Source: Pantoea trifolii
GTDB lineage: Bacteria > Pseudomonadota > Gammaproteobacteria > Enterobacterales > Enterobacteriaceae
Length of the DNA stretch: 64,000 bases
NCBI RefSeq assembly: GCF_024506435.1
Contig: NZ_JANIET010000001.1
Span: forward strand, 806,001 to 870,000
Direction of reading: 5' to 3'
Shown piece after piece: positions 55,721 through 64,000 of this stretch. The number at the start of each line of letters is the position of its first letter. Positions within the stretch are counted from its first letter, which is position 1. The notes beneath the pieces are model-generated. The model saw only the letters and a program-made list of their open reading frames with translations, ran no database searches and was not told where the DNA came from. The translations under genes were made by a program, and so were the position numbers.

Positions 55721-57696
55721 TGCGCAATCGTCTTTTTCCCGTCGCGCTGCTGAGTGCAGTCTTTCTGCTGGCGCTGGCCTTAACTTTTATCAATTTGCGT
55801 CAGGCGCTGCCAGGCGATCAGTGGTCTCAGGCGTTTTTCGCGCCTGACATCAACAACATCCAGCAAGTGGTGTTTCATCACAGCTTGCTGTCGCGTCTGG
55901 CGCTGTCGCTGCTGGTTGGCGCGGGCCTTGGCCTCGCTGGTTTGCTGTTTCAACAGGTGCTGCGTAATCCGCTGGCGGAACCTACCACGCTTGGCGTGTC
56001 GTCGGGCGCTCAGCTGGGGATTACCGTCGCGACCTTATGGCATTTGCCGGGCGGCGAGCTCACGCAGCAGTTTGCGGCGATGGGCGGCGCGGTGCTGGTC
56101 GGCATTCTGGTATTCGGCGTGGCCTGGGGCAAACGTTTGTCGCCAGTGACGCTGATTCTGGCTGGGCTGGTATTGAGTTTGTACGCCGGTTCGGTGAATC
56201 AAATCTTCGCTATCTTCAATCACGATCAGCTGCAAAACATGTTCCTGTGGAGCACCGGCGCACTCAATCAGCTGGATGGACACAACGTGGCCCAGCTGTG
56301 GCCGCGTCTGCTGCTGGCGTTTGTGGTGGCGCTGGCGCTGCTGCGCCCGCTGACGTTGATGGGGCTCGATGATGGCGTAGCGAAAAATCTCGGTCTGGCG
56401 CTGTCGGCGGCGCGTATTGCCGCGCTGGCGCTGGCGATTTTGCTTAGCGCGCAGTTGGTCAATGTTGCGGGCATCATCGGCTTTATTGGCCTGTTTGCGC
56501 CGCTGCTGGCGAAGATGCTCGGCGGACGTCGCCTGATGAGCCGCATGATGCTGGCCCCGTTGATTGGTGCGCTGCTGCTGTGGCTGGCCGATCAGTGCGT
56601 ATTGTGGCTTACCAGCCACTGGCGCGAAGTCTCGACCGGCACGGCGACCGCGCTGATCGGCGTGCCGATTCTGCTGTGGCTGTTGCCGCGCTTGCGTACC
56701 GGATCGGTGCCACCGGCGCTCAATCAGGGCGATAGCGTGCCGGCTGAGCGGCAGAACGTCTTGCGCTGGTGCCTGATTGGATTGCTGATTCTGGGCGTGT
56801 TCAGCTGGGTTGGCATTACCTTTGGTCGTGATGCGCAGGGCTTTACGTGGGTGGGCGGCGATATGCTGCATCAACTGCTGCCGTGGCGCGCACCGCGCGT
56901 ATTGGCCGCGCTGATTGTCGGCATGATGCTCGGCGTGGCAGGTGCGCTGATCCAGCGTCTCACCGGCAATCCGATGGCGAGCCCTGAAGTGCTGGGCATC
57001 AGCTCGGGTGCGGCGTGTGGCGTGGTGGTGATGATGTTCTTTGTGCCGGGGGATGCGGTAGCCTGGCTGTTGCCTGCCGGTGCGCTGGGTGCGGCATTGA
57101 CGCTGATGATTATTATGCTGGTGGCGAGTCGCGGCGGCTTCTCGCCAGAACGCATGTTGCTGGCGGGCATGGCGCTCAACAGCGCGTTCGTCACTATTTT
57201 GATGGTGCTGCTGGCCAGCGGCGATCCGCGCATGGGCGGCTTGCTGAGCTGGATTTCCGGTTCAACCTACAACATCAATATGCAGCAAGCGGTGCAAAGC
57301 GCGGTGGTGGGTTTGGTGCTGATTGCGCTGGCACCGCTGGCGAGTCGCTGGCTAACGTTGTTGCCACTCGGCAGCGCCACTGCGCGTTCAGCGGGTATGG
57401 CGTTGACCACCTCGCGCCTTAGCTTGCTGTTGCTGGCTGCGGCATTGACCGCCACGGCCACGTTAACTATTGGGCCGCTGAGCTTTATTGGGCTGATGGC
57501 GCCGCATATCGTGCGCATGCTTGGGTTCCGCCGTGCGTTACCGCAGGTGTTGATGGCCGGTTTGTTGGGCGGCGGTTTGATGATTTTCGCCGACTGGTGC
57601 GGCAGGATGCTGGCGTTCCCGGATCAAATTCCAGCCGGGTTGATGGCGACCTTCTTTGGTGCGCCGTATTTTATTTGGCTGTTGCGGCGGGCATAG
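55720..57696 (+). CDS. fhuB: FhuB, double-length ferric hydroxamate permease
   Basis: 658 residues from ATG 55720 (E. coli 660). It is a tandem duplication of a BtuC/FecCD permease, so one polypeptide supplies both halves of the channel. Each half has the coupling region (VLRNPLAEPTTLGVSSGAQL and LTGNPMASPEVLGISSGAAC) and GFIGLFAPLLAKML / SFIGLMAPHIVRML. Starts inside the fhuD stop (TGATG). The frame is open upstream, but that is antisense-free overlap with fhuD and not part of the protein. Confidence 0.96.
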   Translation: MRNRLFPVALLSAVFLLALALTFINLRQALPGDQWSQAFFAPDINNIQQVVFHHSLLSRLALSLLVGAGLGLAGLLFQQVLRNPLAEPTTLGVSSGAQLGITVATLWHLPGGELTQQFAAMGGAVLVGILVFGVAWGKRLSPVTLILAGLVLSLYAGSVNQIFAIFNHDQLQNMFLWSTGALNQLDGHNVAQLWPRLLLAFVVALALLRPLTLMGLDDGVAKNLGLALSAARIAALALAILLSAQLVNVAGIIGFIGLFAPLLAKMLGGRRLMSRMMLAPLIGALLLWLADQCVLWLTSHWREVSTGTATALIGVPILLWLLPRLRTGSVPPALNQGDSVPAERQNVLRWCLIGLLILGVFSWVGITFGRDAQGFTWVGGDMLHQLLPWRAPRVLAALIVGMMLGVAGALIQRLTGNPMASPEVLGISSGAACGVVVMMFFVPGDAVAWLLPAGALGAALTLMIIMLVASRGGFSPERMLLAGMALNSAFVTILMVLLASGDPRMGGLLSWISGSTYNINMQQAVQSAVVGLVLIALAPLASRWLTLLPLGSATARSAGMALTTSRLSLLLLAAALTATATLTIGPLSFIGLMAPHIVRMLGFRRALPQVLMAGLLGGGLMIFADWCGRMLAFPDQIPAGLMATFFGAPYFIWLLRRA

Positions 57697-57697
57697 C

Positions 57698-57723
57698 AGA
57701 AGGGCGCCATGTGGCGCCCTTCT
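57698..57723. terminator. Bidirectional terminator between fhuB and hemL
   Basis: AGAAGGGCGCCA-TG-TGGCGCCCTTCT followed by TATTTT, right after the fhuB stop and just before the hemL stop on the other strand. Confidence 0.9.
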
Positions 57724-57727
57724 TATT

Positions 57728-59008
57728 TTACAGTTTCGCGAAGCTGCGTCGTGCGGCATCGATGGTGCGCTGAATATCTTCTTTACTGTGCGCCAGCGAC
57801 ATAAAGCCGGCTTCGAAAGCGGATGGCGCGAGGTAAACGCCTTCTTCCAGCATCAGGTGGAAGAAACGCTTGAAGCGTTCCACATCACACTGAGTCACGT
57901 CCTGATAGCAGGTGACTTCATCGGCGTCGGTGAAGAAAATCCCGAACATGCCGCCAACGTGGTTGATCACCAGCGGAATGTTTTCGGCCTTCGCCGCGTC
58001 CAGCAAGCCTTGCGCTAACTGCGTGGTCAGATCGGTCAGTGTGCTGTGCGTACCCGGCTGCGCAATCTGCGACAGACATGCAAAGCCCGCCGCCATGGCA
58101 ATCGGGTTACCGGACAAGGTACCCGCCTGATAAACCGGACCGGTTGGCGCCAGCGCATCCATCACCTCGCGACGACCACCAAAAGCACCAACCGGCATGC
58201 CGCCACCGATGATTTTACCGAGGCAGGTCAGGTCTGGCGTCACGTCGTAATAGGCCTGAGCACCGCCCAGCGCGACACGGAAGCCGGTCATCACTTCGTC
58301 GATGATCAGCAGGGCGCCGAATTCGTCACACAGCGCACGCAGGCCCGGCAGGAAGTCTGGCTGCGGTGGAATGCAGTTCATGTTGCCCGCGACCGGCTCA
58401 ACGATGATGCAGGCGATATCCTCAGGATATTGCTCGAAAGCCGCACGCACGGTGCTGAGATCGTTGTAGGTGCAGGTCAGCGTGTGTTTAGCGAAATCGG
58501 CCGGTACGCCCGGCGAGTTTGGCTGTCCCAGCGTCAGCGCGCCGGAGCCAGCTTTTACCAGCAGGCAATCGGCATGGCCGTGATAGCAGCCCTCGAACTT
58601 GATGATTTTGTCGCGATGGGTGAAGCCGCGCGCCAGGCGAATGGCGCTCATGGTGGCTTCGGTGCCAGAGTTAACCATGCGCACCATGTCCATGCTTGGC
58701 ACCAGCTCGCACACCAGCTCGGCCATTTTCACTTCCATCTCGGTCGGCGCGCCGAAGCTCAGACCGCGCGCGGCGGCTTCAATTACCGCGTTACGGATGT
58801 TGGCGTTGTTGTGACCCAGCACCATCGGGCCCCACGAACCGACATAATCGATATAGCCTTTGCCGTCGGCGTCATACAGATACGCACCGTCAGCGCGTTC
58901 GATGAACAGCGGCACACCGCCCACACCGGTAAATGCACGTACCGGGGAGTTCACACCGCCGGGGATCAGGCGTTGCGCTGCGGCATACAGGTTTTCTGAC
59001 TTACTCAT
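57728..59008 (-). CDS. hemL: Glutamate-1-semialdehyde 2,1-aminomutase
   Basis: C5-pathway haem/tetrapyrrole synthesis: GSA to 5-aminolevulinate. 426 residues from ATG 59008 ([20 protein letters not shown]), the E. coli length. PLP Lys in [16 protein letters not shown] (near 265), and [14 protein letters not shown] is the phosphate loop. Upstream open frame is not supported. In E. coli clcA lies between hemL and erpA; here they are direct neighbours, divergent. Confidence 0.97.
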   Translation of the reverse strand: MSKSENLYAAAQRLIPGGVNSPVRAFTGVGGVPLFIERADGAYLYDADGKGYIDYVGSWGPMVLGHNNANIRNAVIEAAARGLSFGAPTEMEVKMAELVCELVPSMDMVRMVNSGTEATMSAIRLARGFTHRDKIIKFEGCYHGHADCLLVKAGSGALTLGQPNSPGVPADFAKHTLTCTYNDLSTVRAAFEQYPEDIACIIVEPVAGNMNCIPPQPDFLPGLRALCDEFGALLIIDEVMTGFRVALGGAQAYYDVTPDLTCLGKIIGGGMPVGAFGGRREVMDALAPTGPVYQAGTLSGNPIAMAAGFACLSQIAQPGTHSTLTDLTTQLAQGLLDAAKAENIPLVINHVGGMFGIFFTDADEVTCYQDVTQCDVERFKRFFHLMLEEGVYLAPSAFEAGFMSLAHSKEDIQRTIDAARRSFAKL

Positions 59009-59208
59009 TGTTCTGCTCCTGCTGTTCGGGAAAAAATCTGGCGCCATTCTACGGGAATAACGGCTTGCGCTAAAGTTTAGGGTATATACTTTCCTGCGCA
59101 GGCGGCGGCACGCAGTGTCAAGCTTGAGACTTGATTGCACTGGACGGCTGGCAGATAATAGCGAAATTAAGGTCGTTTTCTGACCTCGACGTTTACCCGG
59201 AGTAAAAG

Positions 59209-59556
59209 ATGAGTGACGACTTAGCAGCGCTGCCTTTGCAATTCACTGATGCAGCAGCAAAAAAAGTGAAAAACCTGATTTCTGATGAAGAGAATCCCGC
59301 GCTGAAATTGCGCGTCTATATTACCGGCGGCGGTTGCAGCGGTTTCCAGTATGGCTTCACCTTTGACGATCAAATGAATGACGGCGACATGACCATCGAG
59401 AAACAAGGTGTGGCGCTGGTGGTGGATCCGATGAGCCTGCAATATCTGGTGGGCGGTTCCGTGGATTACACCGAAGGCCTGGAAGGTTCACGTTTTATCG
59501 TGACCAACCCGAATGCCAAAACCACCTGCGGTTGTGGTTCTTCCTTCAGCATCTAA
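59209..59556 (+). CDS. erpA: ErpA, A-type Fe-S cluster carrier
   Basis: Delivers 4Fe-4S clusters, for example to IspG/IspH. 115 residues (E. coli 114). The three cluster cysteines are in [11 protein letters not shown] and the C-terminal [13 protein letters not shown] 7 bases before ATG supports the start. Own promoter region of about 200 bp shared with hemL. Confidence 0.97.
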   Translation: MSDDLAALPLQFTDAAAKKVKNLISDEENPALKLRVYITGGGCSGFQYGFTFDDQMNDGDMTIEKQGVALVVDPMSLQYLVGGSVDYTEGLEGSRFIVTNPNAKTTCGCGSSFSI

Positions 59557-59590
59557 TACTGCTCTGGCTGCCGTTCTGGTAGCCAGATTC

Positions 59591-59842
59591 TTACCACTCT
59601 ATTGTCACTAAACGCGCGGATTCACGGCGCGTGGCATCGCGTTTTAACACACGTTCGGTAATGCGCGGCTGCGCGCTGAAGTGGCGTCCACAATCCACGG
59701 TGGGCAGAGTGTGTTCATTCTGGCGTGAGATATCGCAACGCGAGAATAACGTTAAGGTGACGGCGATAGAGCCGGTCGACGTGGCCGCACTCAGTGGTGC
59801 AGCGATCACGAGCCCTATGGCCAGCAGCAGTGCTCTGGTCAT
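59591..59842 (-). CDS. Small exported protein of unknown function (83 residues)
   Basis: Starts at ATG 59842 with AGGAAC upstream. A clear signal peptide MTRALLLAIGLVIAAPLSAA (cleavage near residue 19-20) is followed by TSTGSIAVTLTLFSRCDIS. The GxIxVxLTxxxxC pattern recalls the N-terminal strand of fimbrial or spore-coat-U-like subunits. Cysteines at residues 36 and 51 could pair. The tail is basic (RVLKRDATRRESAR). It lies where E. coli has yadS. It is far shorter than a fimbrial subunit, so it could be a lineage-specific periplasmic protein or a relic. Confidence 0.7.
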   Translation of the reverse strand: MTRALLLAIGLVIAAPLSAATSTGSIAVTLTLFSRCDISRQNEHTLPTVDCGRHFSAQPRITERVLKRDATRRESARLVTIEW

Positions 59843-59950
59843 GAATAGTTCCTGGTGAAGACAAAATTGTGCTAAGCGCTAAAAATGGGCACAGAGCATA
59901 CGTGGCCGCTGCGCCTTGTATTATGATTTACGACAATTTCTGCCGGATCT

Positions 59951-60760
59951 TTAATCTTTAATGGTGCTTTTTTTCGACGGATGTAAATCTGCACACAGCT
60001 GTTTCGCTGCCAGCAGCATGCGAGGCCCCGGACGGCTCAGCCAGTCGTCATTGATGGCGATCACCGGCACATCCAGCTGCGGCTGCCAGAATTTGGTAAT
60101 GCTGGCGGCGTGTGCGGCGTTACCACCGATGACAATCGCCTGCGGATGGCGCATCAGCACCTGTTCACGGCTCACCTGCGGCCAACTGACGCTGCTATCG
60201 GCAAAAATATTCCTGCCGCCGCACAGCTCAATCATTTGGTTTTGCATGGTGTTACGCGCAGCAGTAAACAGCGGTTGCTGACCAAACTGCAAAAACAGCG
60301 CGATCGGCGTACTTTGCTGATACTGCTTGCGCAGCGCCGCTTCCTGCGCGCGTAATGCCTGCGCCGCATCAACCGCTTGCTGCGGCTGCGGACTCCAGCG
60401 CTGTAACGCCGCCAGCGCATCGATCATTTGATCAATGGTTTGCGGATCGATCCACTCAACCTTTATCCCGAAACGCTGCAGCTGTTCGATTTGCCGCTGC
60501 GGATTACCGCCACGCCACGCCAGCACCACATCCGGTTTGAGCTGCAGAATGCGTTCCACTTTGATGCCTTGCCAGTTCGCGACCTGCTCCAGCGCGTTGG
60601 CCTGCGCGGGATAATCAGAGAAGGCGCTGACGGCCAGCGGCGTAATGCCTGCGGCGAAGGCCAGTTCGGTCAGATGGGGCGAAAGCGTAATAACGCGCGG
60701 CGCGGCGGCGAACAGGCTGTTGCACAGCAGCAACAGCCCGAGCAGCAGGATTTTAGCCAC
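59951..60760 (-). CDS. btuF: BtuF, periplasmic vitamin B12-binding protein
   Basis: Delivers cobalamin to BtuCD. 269 residues (E. coli 266). Signal peptide [20 protein letters not shown], then [20 protein letters not shown], the class III binding-protein opening. [21 protein letters not shown] is the interlobe helix region. Its start overlaps the mtnN stop by 8 bases, so mtnN-btuF form an operon as in E. coli. Confidence 0.96.
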   Translation of the reverse strand: MAKILLLGLLLLCNSLFAAAPRVITLSPHLTELAFAAGITPLAVSAFSDYPAQANALEQVANWQGIKVERILQLKPDVVLAWRGGNPQRQIEQLQRFGIKVEWIDPQTIDQMIDALAALQRWSPQPQQAVDAAQALRAQEAALRKQYQQSTPIALFLQFGQQPLFTAARNTMQNQMIELCGGRNIFADSSVSWPQVSREQVLMRHPQAIVIGGNAAHAASITKFWQPQLDVPVIAINDDWLSRPGPRMLLAAKQLCADLHPSKKSTIKD

Positions 60761-61451
60761 GCGCCAGCTGAACCAGCAGGTTTTCTACCATCAGCGAAGA
60801 CTGTTTTGCCGCAACGCTTAGGAACTCGTCGAAGCTGAGGTGTGATTCCTGATCGGCGACGTCAGAAATCGCGCGCACCACCACAAACGGCACCTTGAAC
60901 TGATGGCAAACGTGACCAATCGCGGTCGCTTCCATCTCCACCGCGATCGCCTGCGGGAATGTGGTGCGGATGCGCGTCAGCGGTGCCGCGCCGTTGATAA
61001 ACGCATCGCCGCTCACGACCAAACCGCGCACCGCGTTGAGGTCGAGCTGCTTGATAACCCGCTCAGCGGCGACAATCAGCTTGTCATCTGCCACGAAAGC
61101 CGCGGGGCAGCCGGCCATCTGGCCGGGCTCGTAGCCGAAGGCGGTGACGTCGGCGTCGTGATAGCGCACTTCATCGGACACCACGATATCGCCCACTTTC
61201 AGCGTTGACGCTAATCCGCCAGCGGAACCGGTGTTGATCACCACATCCGGTTTGCACAGCTCGAGCAACAAGGTGGTGCCGAGCGCGGCAGCCACTTTAC
61301 CGATGCCTGATTTCAGCAGCGCCACTTCAACACCATTCAGCGTGCCGGTGTAAATTTCGCAGCCGGCCAGCGTCAGTGTCTGGCGGTTTTCGATTTTGTC
61401 ACGCAGCAGAGTAACTTCCTGCTCCATCGCGCCAATAATGCCTACTTTCAT
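60753..61451 (-). CDS. mtnN: 5'-methylthioadenosine/S-adenosylhomocysteine nucleosidase
   Basis: Removes adenine from MTA and SAH and feeds the S-ribosylhomocysteine/AI-2 pathway. 232 residues as in E. coli. Catalytic Glu12 in [25 protein letters not shown] with the ribose-contacting Met-Glu, and Asp in RAISDVAD near 197. Promoter-proximal to btuF and divergent from dgt. Confidence 0.97.
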   Translation of the reverse strand: MKVGIIGAMEQEVTLLRDKIENRQTLTLAGCEIYTGTLNGVEVALLKSGIGKVAAALGTTLLLELCKPDVVINTGSAGGLASTLKVGDIVVSDEVRYHDADVTAFGYEPGQMAGCPAAFVADDKLIVAAERVIKQLDLNAVRGLVVSGDAFINGAAPLTRIRTTFPQAIAVEMEATAIGHVCHQFKVPFVVVRAISDVADQESHLSFDEFLSVAAKQSSLMVENLLVQLARG

Positions 61452-61548
61452 AAGAATCTCGCTAATTTAATGGATGTAACCCGCAAAAGTGAGGCATAGT
61501 CTAACATGGCTGATTGAGGAAGAATTCACGAAAAAATAAGGGGTAATT

Positions 61549-63042
61549 ATGGCGGCGATTAATTTCAGGAAGAAGATCAGTTTCACCCGCCCTTATACCA
61601 GCCGCAAAGATCCCGAAGGGGAATACTTTATTACCCGCCACTTTGAAAGCGATCGCGGACGTATTATTAACTCCGCCGCTATTCGTCGTCTGCAACAGAA
61701 AACCCAGGTATTCCCGCTGGAGCGCAACGCGGCGGTGCGTTCACGTTTAACGCACTCGCTCGAAGTGCAGCAAACCGGGCGCTATATCACCAAAGAGATT
61801 CTGCAAGCGCTGAAAACGCAGGGCGGCGGGCTGGCGAATTATGGGCTGGATGAGTTTGAAGGTGCCTTCGAAAGCCTGATTGAGATGGCCTGTTTGCTGC
61901 ACGATGTTGGCAATCCGCCGTTTGGTCACTTTGGTGAGGCGGCGATCAATGACTGGTTCGACGATAATCTGCCTGCCGAGCTGGTCGATCCGCTGGTGGC
62001 GGGCGTTGCCGATGAATCAGAGCGATCTGCTTTTGACCAGTTAAATGCAATGATTCGTCAAGATTTATGCCATTTCGAAGGCAACGCTCAGGCGATTCGT
62101 TTGGTGCACACGCTGCTGCAACTCAATCTCAGCTATGCGCAGGTCGCCTGTATTTTGAAATATACCGCGCCCGCATGGTGGCAAGGCGATAAACCGGCTG
62201 AATTTAGCGTATTAATGAAAAAACCGGGCTTCTATTTATCTGAGCGTGAATATGTGGCTGAGTTACGCGAGGCAACAAATATAAAAGAGCACCATCGTTT
62301 TCCGCTCACCTGGATAATGGAAGCTGCAGACGATATCTCTTATTGCATTGCCGATCTGGATGACGCCGTAGAAAAAGACATCTTCCATGTTGAAACGCTG
62401 TATAAGCATTTACTCGAAGCTTGGGGTACGGTAAAAACCGGCGATGTTTTCAGCCGCACCATCGGCGATGCCTGGAAAGAGGCTAATCAGAAAAAACGCC
62501 GCAGTATCAGCGATCAATTCTTTATGTCGCTGCGGGTTAACGTGCAAAACGTGCTGGTTAGCCATGCGGTTAAGCGTTTCATCGACAACTTGCCGGCTAT
62601 TTTCGAAGGCGATTTTAATCACGCCTTACTGGAAGATGATGGCGAAGAAGGACGCTTGCTGAAACTGTTCAAAACGGTGGCGCGTCAGCAGGTATTTAAT
62701 CATCCGGAAGTTGAACAACTGGAATTGCAGGGTTATCGGGTGATTAAAGGTCTGCTCGAAATATATCAGTCATTGCTGCTGCTGGATTACGAGCAATTTA
62801 CCACCTTGATGAACGAGGATTTTCTGGCAAAGCATCCGATTGAAACTCGGCTGTTTCATAAGCTTTCCGGTAAACATCGCAAAGCCTATCAGCAACACAT
62901 GCGTTCATTAATTGTTGAGCATAAATATCAACGCCTGTTGTGGGAACGTTATTATCGTGCGCGTTTAATTCAGGACTACATTAGCGGGATGACGGACAAT
63001 TATGCCTGGGATGAATATCGTCGATTAATGGCGGTTGAATAA
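61549..63042 (+). CDS. dgt: Deoxyguanosinetriphosphate triphosphohydrolase
   Basis: Hydrolyses dGTP to deoxyguanosine and triphosphate. 497 residues (E. coli 505). HD-domain metal ligands: [15 protein letters not shown] (His), [15 protein letters not shown] (His-Asp and second His pair) and the Asp in [17 protein letters not shown]. Preceded by AAGGGGTAATT. Between mtnN and degP as in E. coli. Confidence 0.97.
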   Translation: MAAINFRKKISFTRPYTSRKDPEGEYFITRHFESDRGRIINSAAIRRLQQKTQVFPLERNAAVRSRLTHSLEVQQTGRYITKEILQALKTQGGGLANYGLDEFEGAFESLIEMACLLHDVGNPPFGHFGEAAINDWFDDNLPAELVDPLVAGVADESERSAFDQLNAMIRQDLCHFEGNAQAIRLVHTLLQLNLSYAQVACILKYTAPAWWQGDKPAEFSVLMKKPGFYLSEREYVAELREATNIKEHHRFPLTWIMEAADDISYCIADLDDAVEKDIFHVETLYKHLLEAWGTVKTGDVFSRTIGDAWKEANQKKRRSISDQFFMSLRVNVQNVLVSHAVKRFIDNLPAIFEGDFNHALLEDDGEEGRLLKLFKTVARQQVFNHPEVEQLELQGYRVIKGLLEIYQSLLLLDYEQFTTLMNEDFLAKHPIETRLFHKLSGKHRKAYQQHMRSLIVEHKYQRLLWERYYRARLIQDYISGMTDNYAWDEYRRLMAVE

Positions 63043-63097
63043 GCGCAGAATTGTAAAGACGAAGAACAATTTTTTACCTTTGCCTAAAACTTTATTA

Positions 63098-63125
63098 GGA
63101 ACTTCGCGCTAAAAACTTAATCTCA
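63098..63125 (+). promoter_or_regulatory. Sigma-E promoter of degP
   Basis: GGAACTT (63098-63104), 16-bp spacer, TCTCA (63121-63125). Same -35, same spacing and nearly the same -10 (TCTGA) as the E. coli degP sigma-E promoter, about 55 bases before the degP start. Confidence 0.85.
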
Positions 63126-63178
63126 CCATCACGACCACAGCAATGGTCTGGCCGTAATTCTTAGAGAGACACAGATAA

Positions 63179-64000
63179 ATGAAAAAAAACACAATTATGC
63201 TGGCGTTGGCGCTGAGTTTCGGCGCGACGGCGTTGAGCCCTGTGAGTGTATTTGCCGCAGAGACCGCTTCTTCTTCCAGCCAGCAGTTGCCAAGCCTGGC
63301 ACCGATGCTGGAAAAAGTGATGCCGTCCGTGGTGAGTATCAGCGTGGAAGGCACGACGACGGTTAAAACACCGCGCATGCCACAGCAGTTCCAGCAGTTC
63401 TTTGGTGATAATTCTCCGTTCTGTCAGGACGGTTCACCGTTCCAGAGTTCGCCAATGTGCCAAAATGGCGCGGGCGGCGGCGGCGGCGGCGGGGATGGCG
63501 GTGCTAACGCGCAGAAACAGCAGTTCCGTGCGCTCGGTTCCGGCGTGGTGATTAACGCGGATAAAGGCTATGTGGTGACCAACAACCACGTGGTGGATAA
63601 CGCTACCAAAATTCAGGTTCAGCTCAGCGATGGCCGTCGTTACGACGCCAAAGTGATCGGTAAAGATCCGCAGTCAGATATCGCGCTGATTCAGCTGCAG
63701 GATGCGAAAAACCTCACCGCAATCAAAATTGCCGATTCTGACAACCTGCGCGTCGGTGATTACACCGTGGCGATCGGTAACCCGTATGGCCTCGGCGAAA
63801 CCGTGACCTCGGGGATTGTTTCAGCGCTGGGCCGTAGCGGTCTAAACGTTGAAAACTATGAAAACTTCATCCAGACCGATGCGGCGATCAACCGGGGTAA
63901 CTCCGGCGGCGCGCTGGTTAACCTTAACGGTGAGCTGATCGGGATTAACACCGCGATTCTGGCACCGGACGGCGGTAACATCGGTATCGGCTTTGCGATC
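63179..64000 (+). CDS. degP: DegP (HtrA), periplasmic serine protease/chaperone, 3' part outside window
   Basis: Periplasmic quality-control protease induced by envelope stress. The 274 residues in view cover the signal peptide (MKKNTIMLALALSFGATALS, cleavage VFA-AE near residue 27) and most of the trypsin-like domain. Catalytic triad H137 (TNNHVVD), D167 (PQSDIAL) and S242 (NRGNSGG) are present. The LA loop (about 66-113) has two Cys as in E. coli, plus a run of seven Gly. The PDZ domains lie past the edge. Confidence 0.96.
   Translation, partial: MKKNTIMLALALSFGATALSPVSVFAAETASSSSQQLPSLAPMLEKVMPSVVSISVEGTTTVKTPRMPQQFQQFFGDNSPFCQDGSPFQSSPMCQNGAGGGGGGGDGGANAQKQQFRALGSGVVINADKGYVVTNNHVVDNATKIQVQLSDGRRYDAKVIGKDPQSDIALIQLQDAKNLTAIKIADSDNLRVGDYTVAIGNPYGLGETVTSGIVSALGRSGLNVENYENFIQTDAAINRGNSGGALVNLNGELIGINTAILAPDGGNIGIGFAI

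Noticed and set aside
63109..63378. 89-codon minus-strand frame over the degP promoter and start
   Set aside because: It runs antisense through the sigma-E promoter and the degP signal peptide, without SD or similarity.

Overview
The window is a 64 kb stretch of an enterobacterial chromosome, most likely Erwiniaceae and Pantoea-like. Gene order follows the E. coli min 2.5-4 backbone almost gene for gene (hofC-hofB-ppdD-nadC, ampDE, aroP, pdhR-aceEF-lpd, acnB-yacL, yacC-cueO, hpt, yadGH, panDCB, folK-pcnB-gluQ-dksA-sfsA-thpR-hrpB-mrcB, fhuACDB, hemL, erpA, btuF-mtnN, dgt, degP). Protein similarity to E. coli is high. The genus call is inference; no rRNA or tRNA gene was seen.

Layout. 1-7.9 kb: type IV pilus-like genes (hofC cut by the window edge), nadC, ampDE and an inserted GH43 glycosidase/GPH transporter pair. 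8.1-21.6 kb: aroP, the pyruvate dehydrogenase operon with its PdhR operator, a complete hok/sok-type type I toxin locus, a deletion scar (LysR and aldo-keto reductase remnants) and acnB (GTG start). 22.1-29.8 kb: an accessory acid-sugar catabolic island (ACS-type MFS transporter, 2-hydroxyacid dehydrogenase, DHDPS-family aldolase/dehydratase, Fe-alcohol dehydrogenase; divergently a DUF1537 kinase, PdxA2 and a DeoR regulator), lying where E. coli has speDE. 30-41.5 kb: yacC, copper oxidase cueO behind a CueR-type promoter, a Cys/Met-metabolism PLP enzyme where gcd lies in E. coli, hpt, an ABC exporter, pantothenate genes, folK, pcnB (AUU start), gluQ and dksA. 41.8-48.2 kb: sfsA-thpR (apparent CUG start), hrpB and mrcB. 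48.2-51.5 kb: a two-gene insertion, a Bcs1-like CDP-ribitol synthase plus a fused GT25/TagF-like transferase. 51.7-64 kb: ferrichrome uptake, hemL, erpA, a small exported protein, btuF-mtnN, dgt and the start of degP with a sigma-E promoter.

How it fits together. The backbone is housekeeping: carbon entry to the TCA cycle, cofactors (NAD, pantothenate, folate, haem, Fe-S), cell wall and envelope. The accessory inserts fit a plant- or environment-associated lifestyle: pectin/arabinan sugar use, acid-sugar use, copper tolerance, siderophore uptake and surface-glycan change. The most interesting insert is the mrcB-fhuA one. One gene should make CDP-ribitol. The other joins an LPS-type glycosyltransferase to a polyol-phosphate transferase, so the pair could place ribitol phosphate on a surface sugar. 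That activity is a hypothesis from domain content and neighbourhood.
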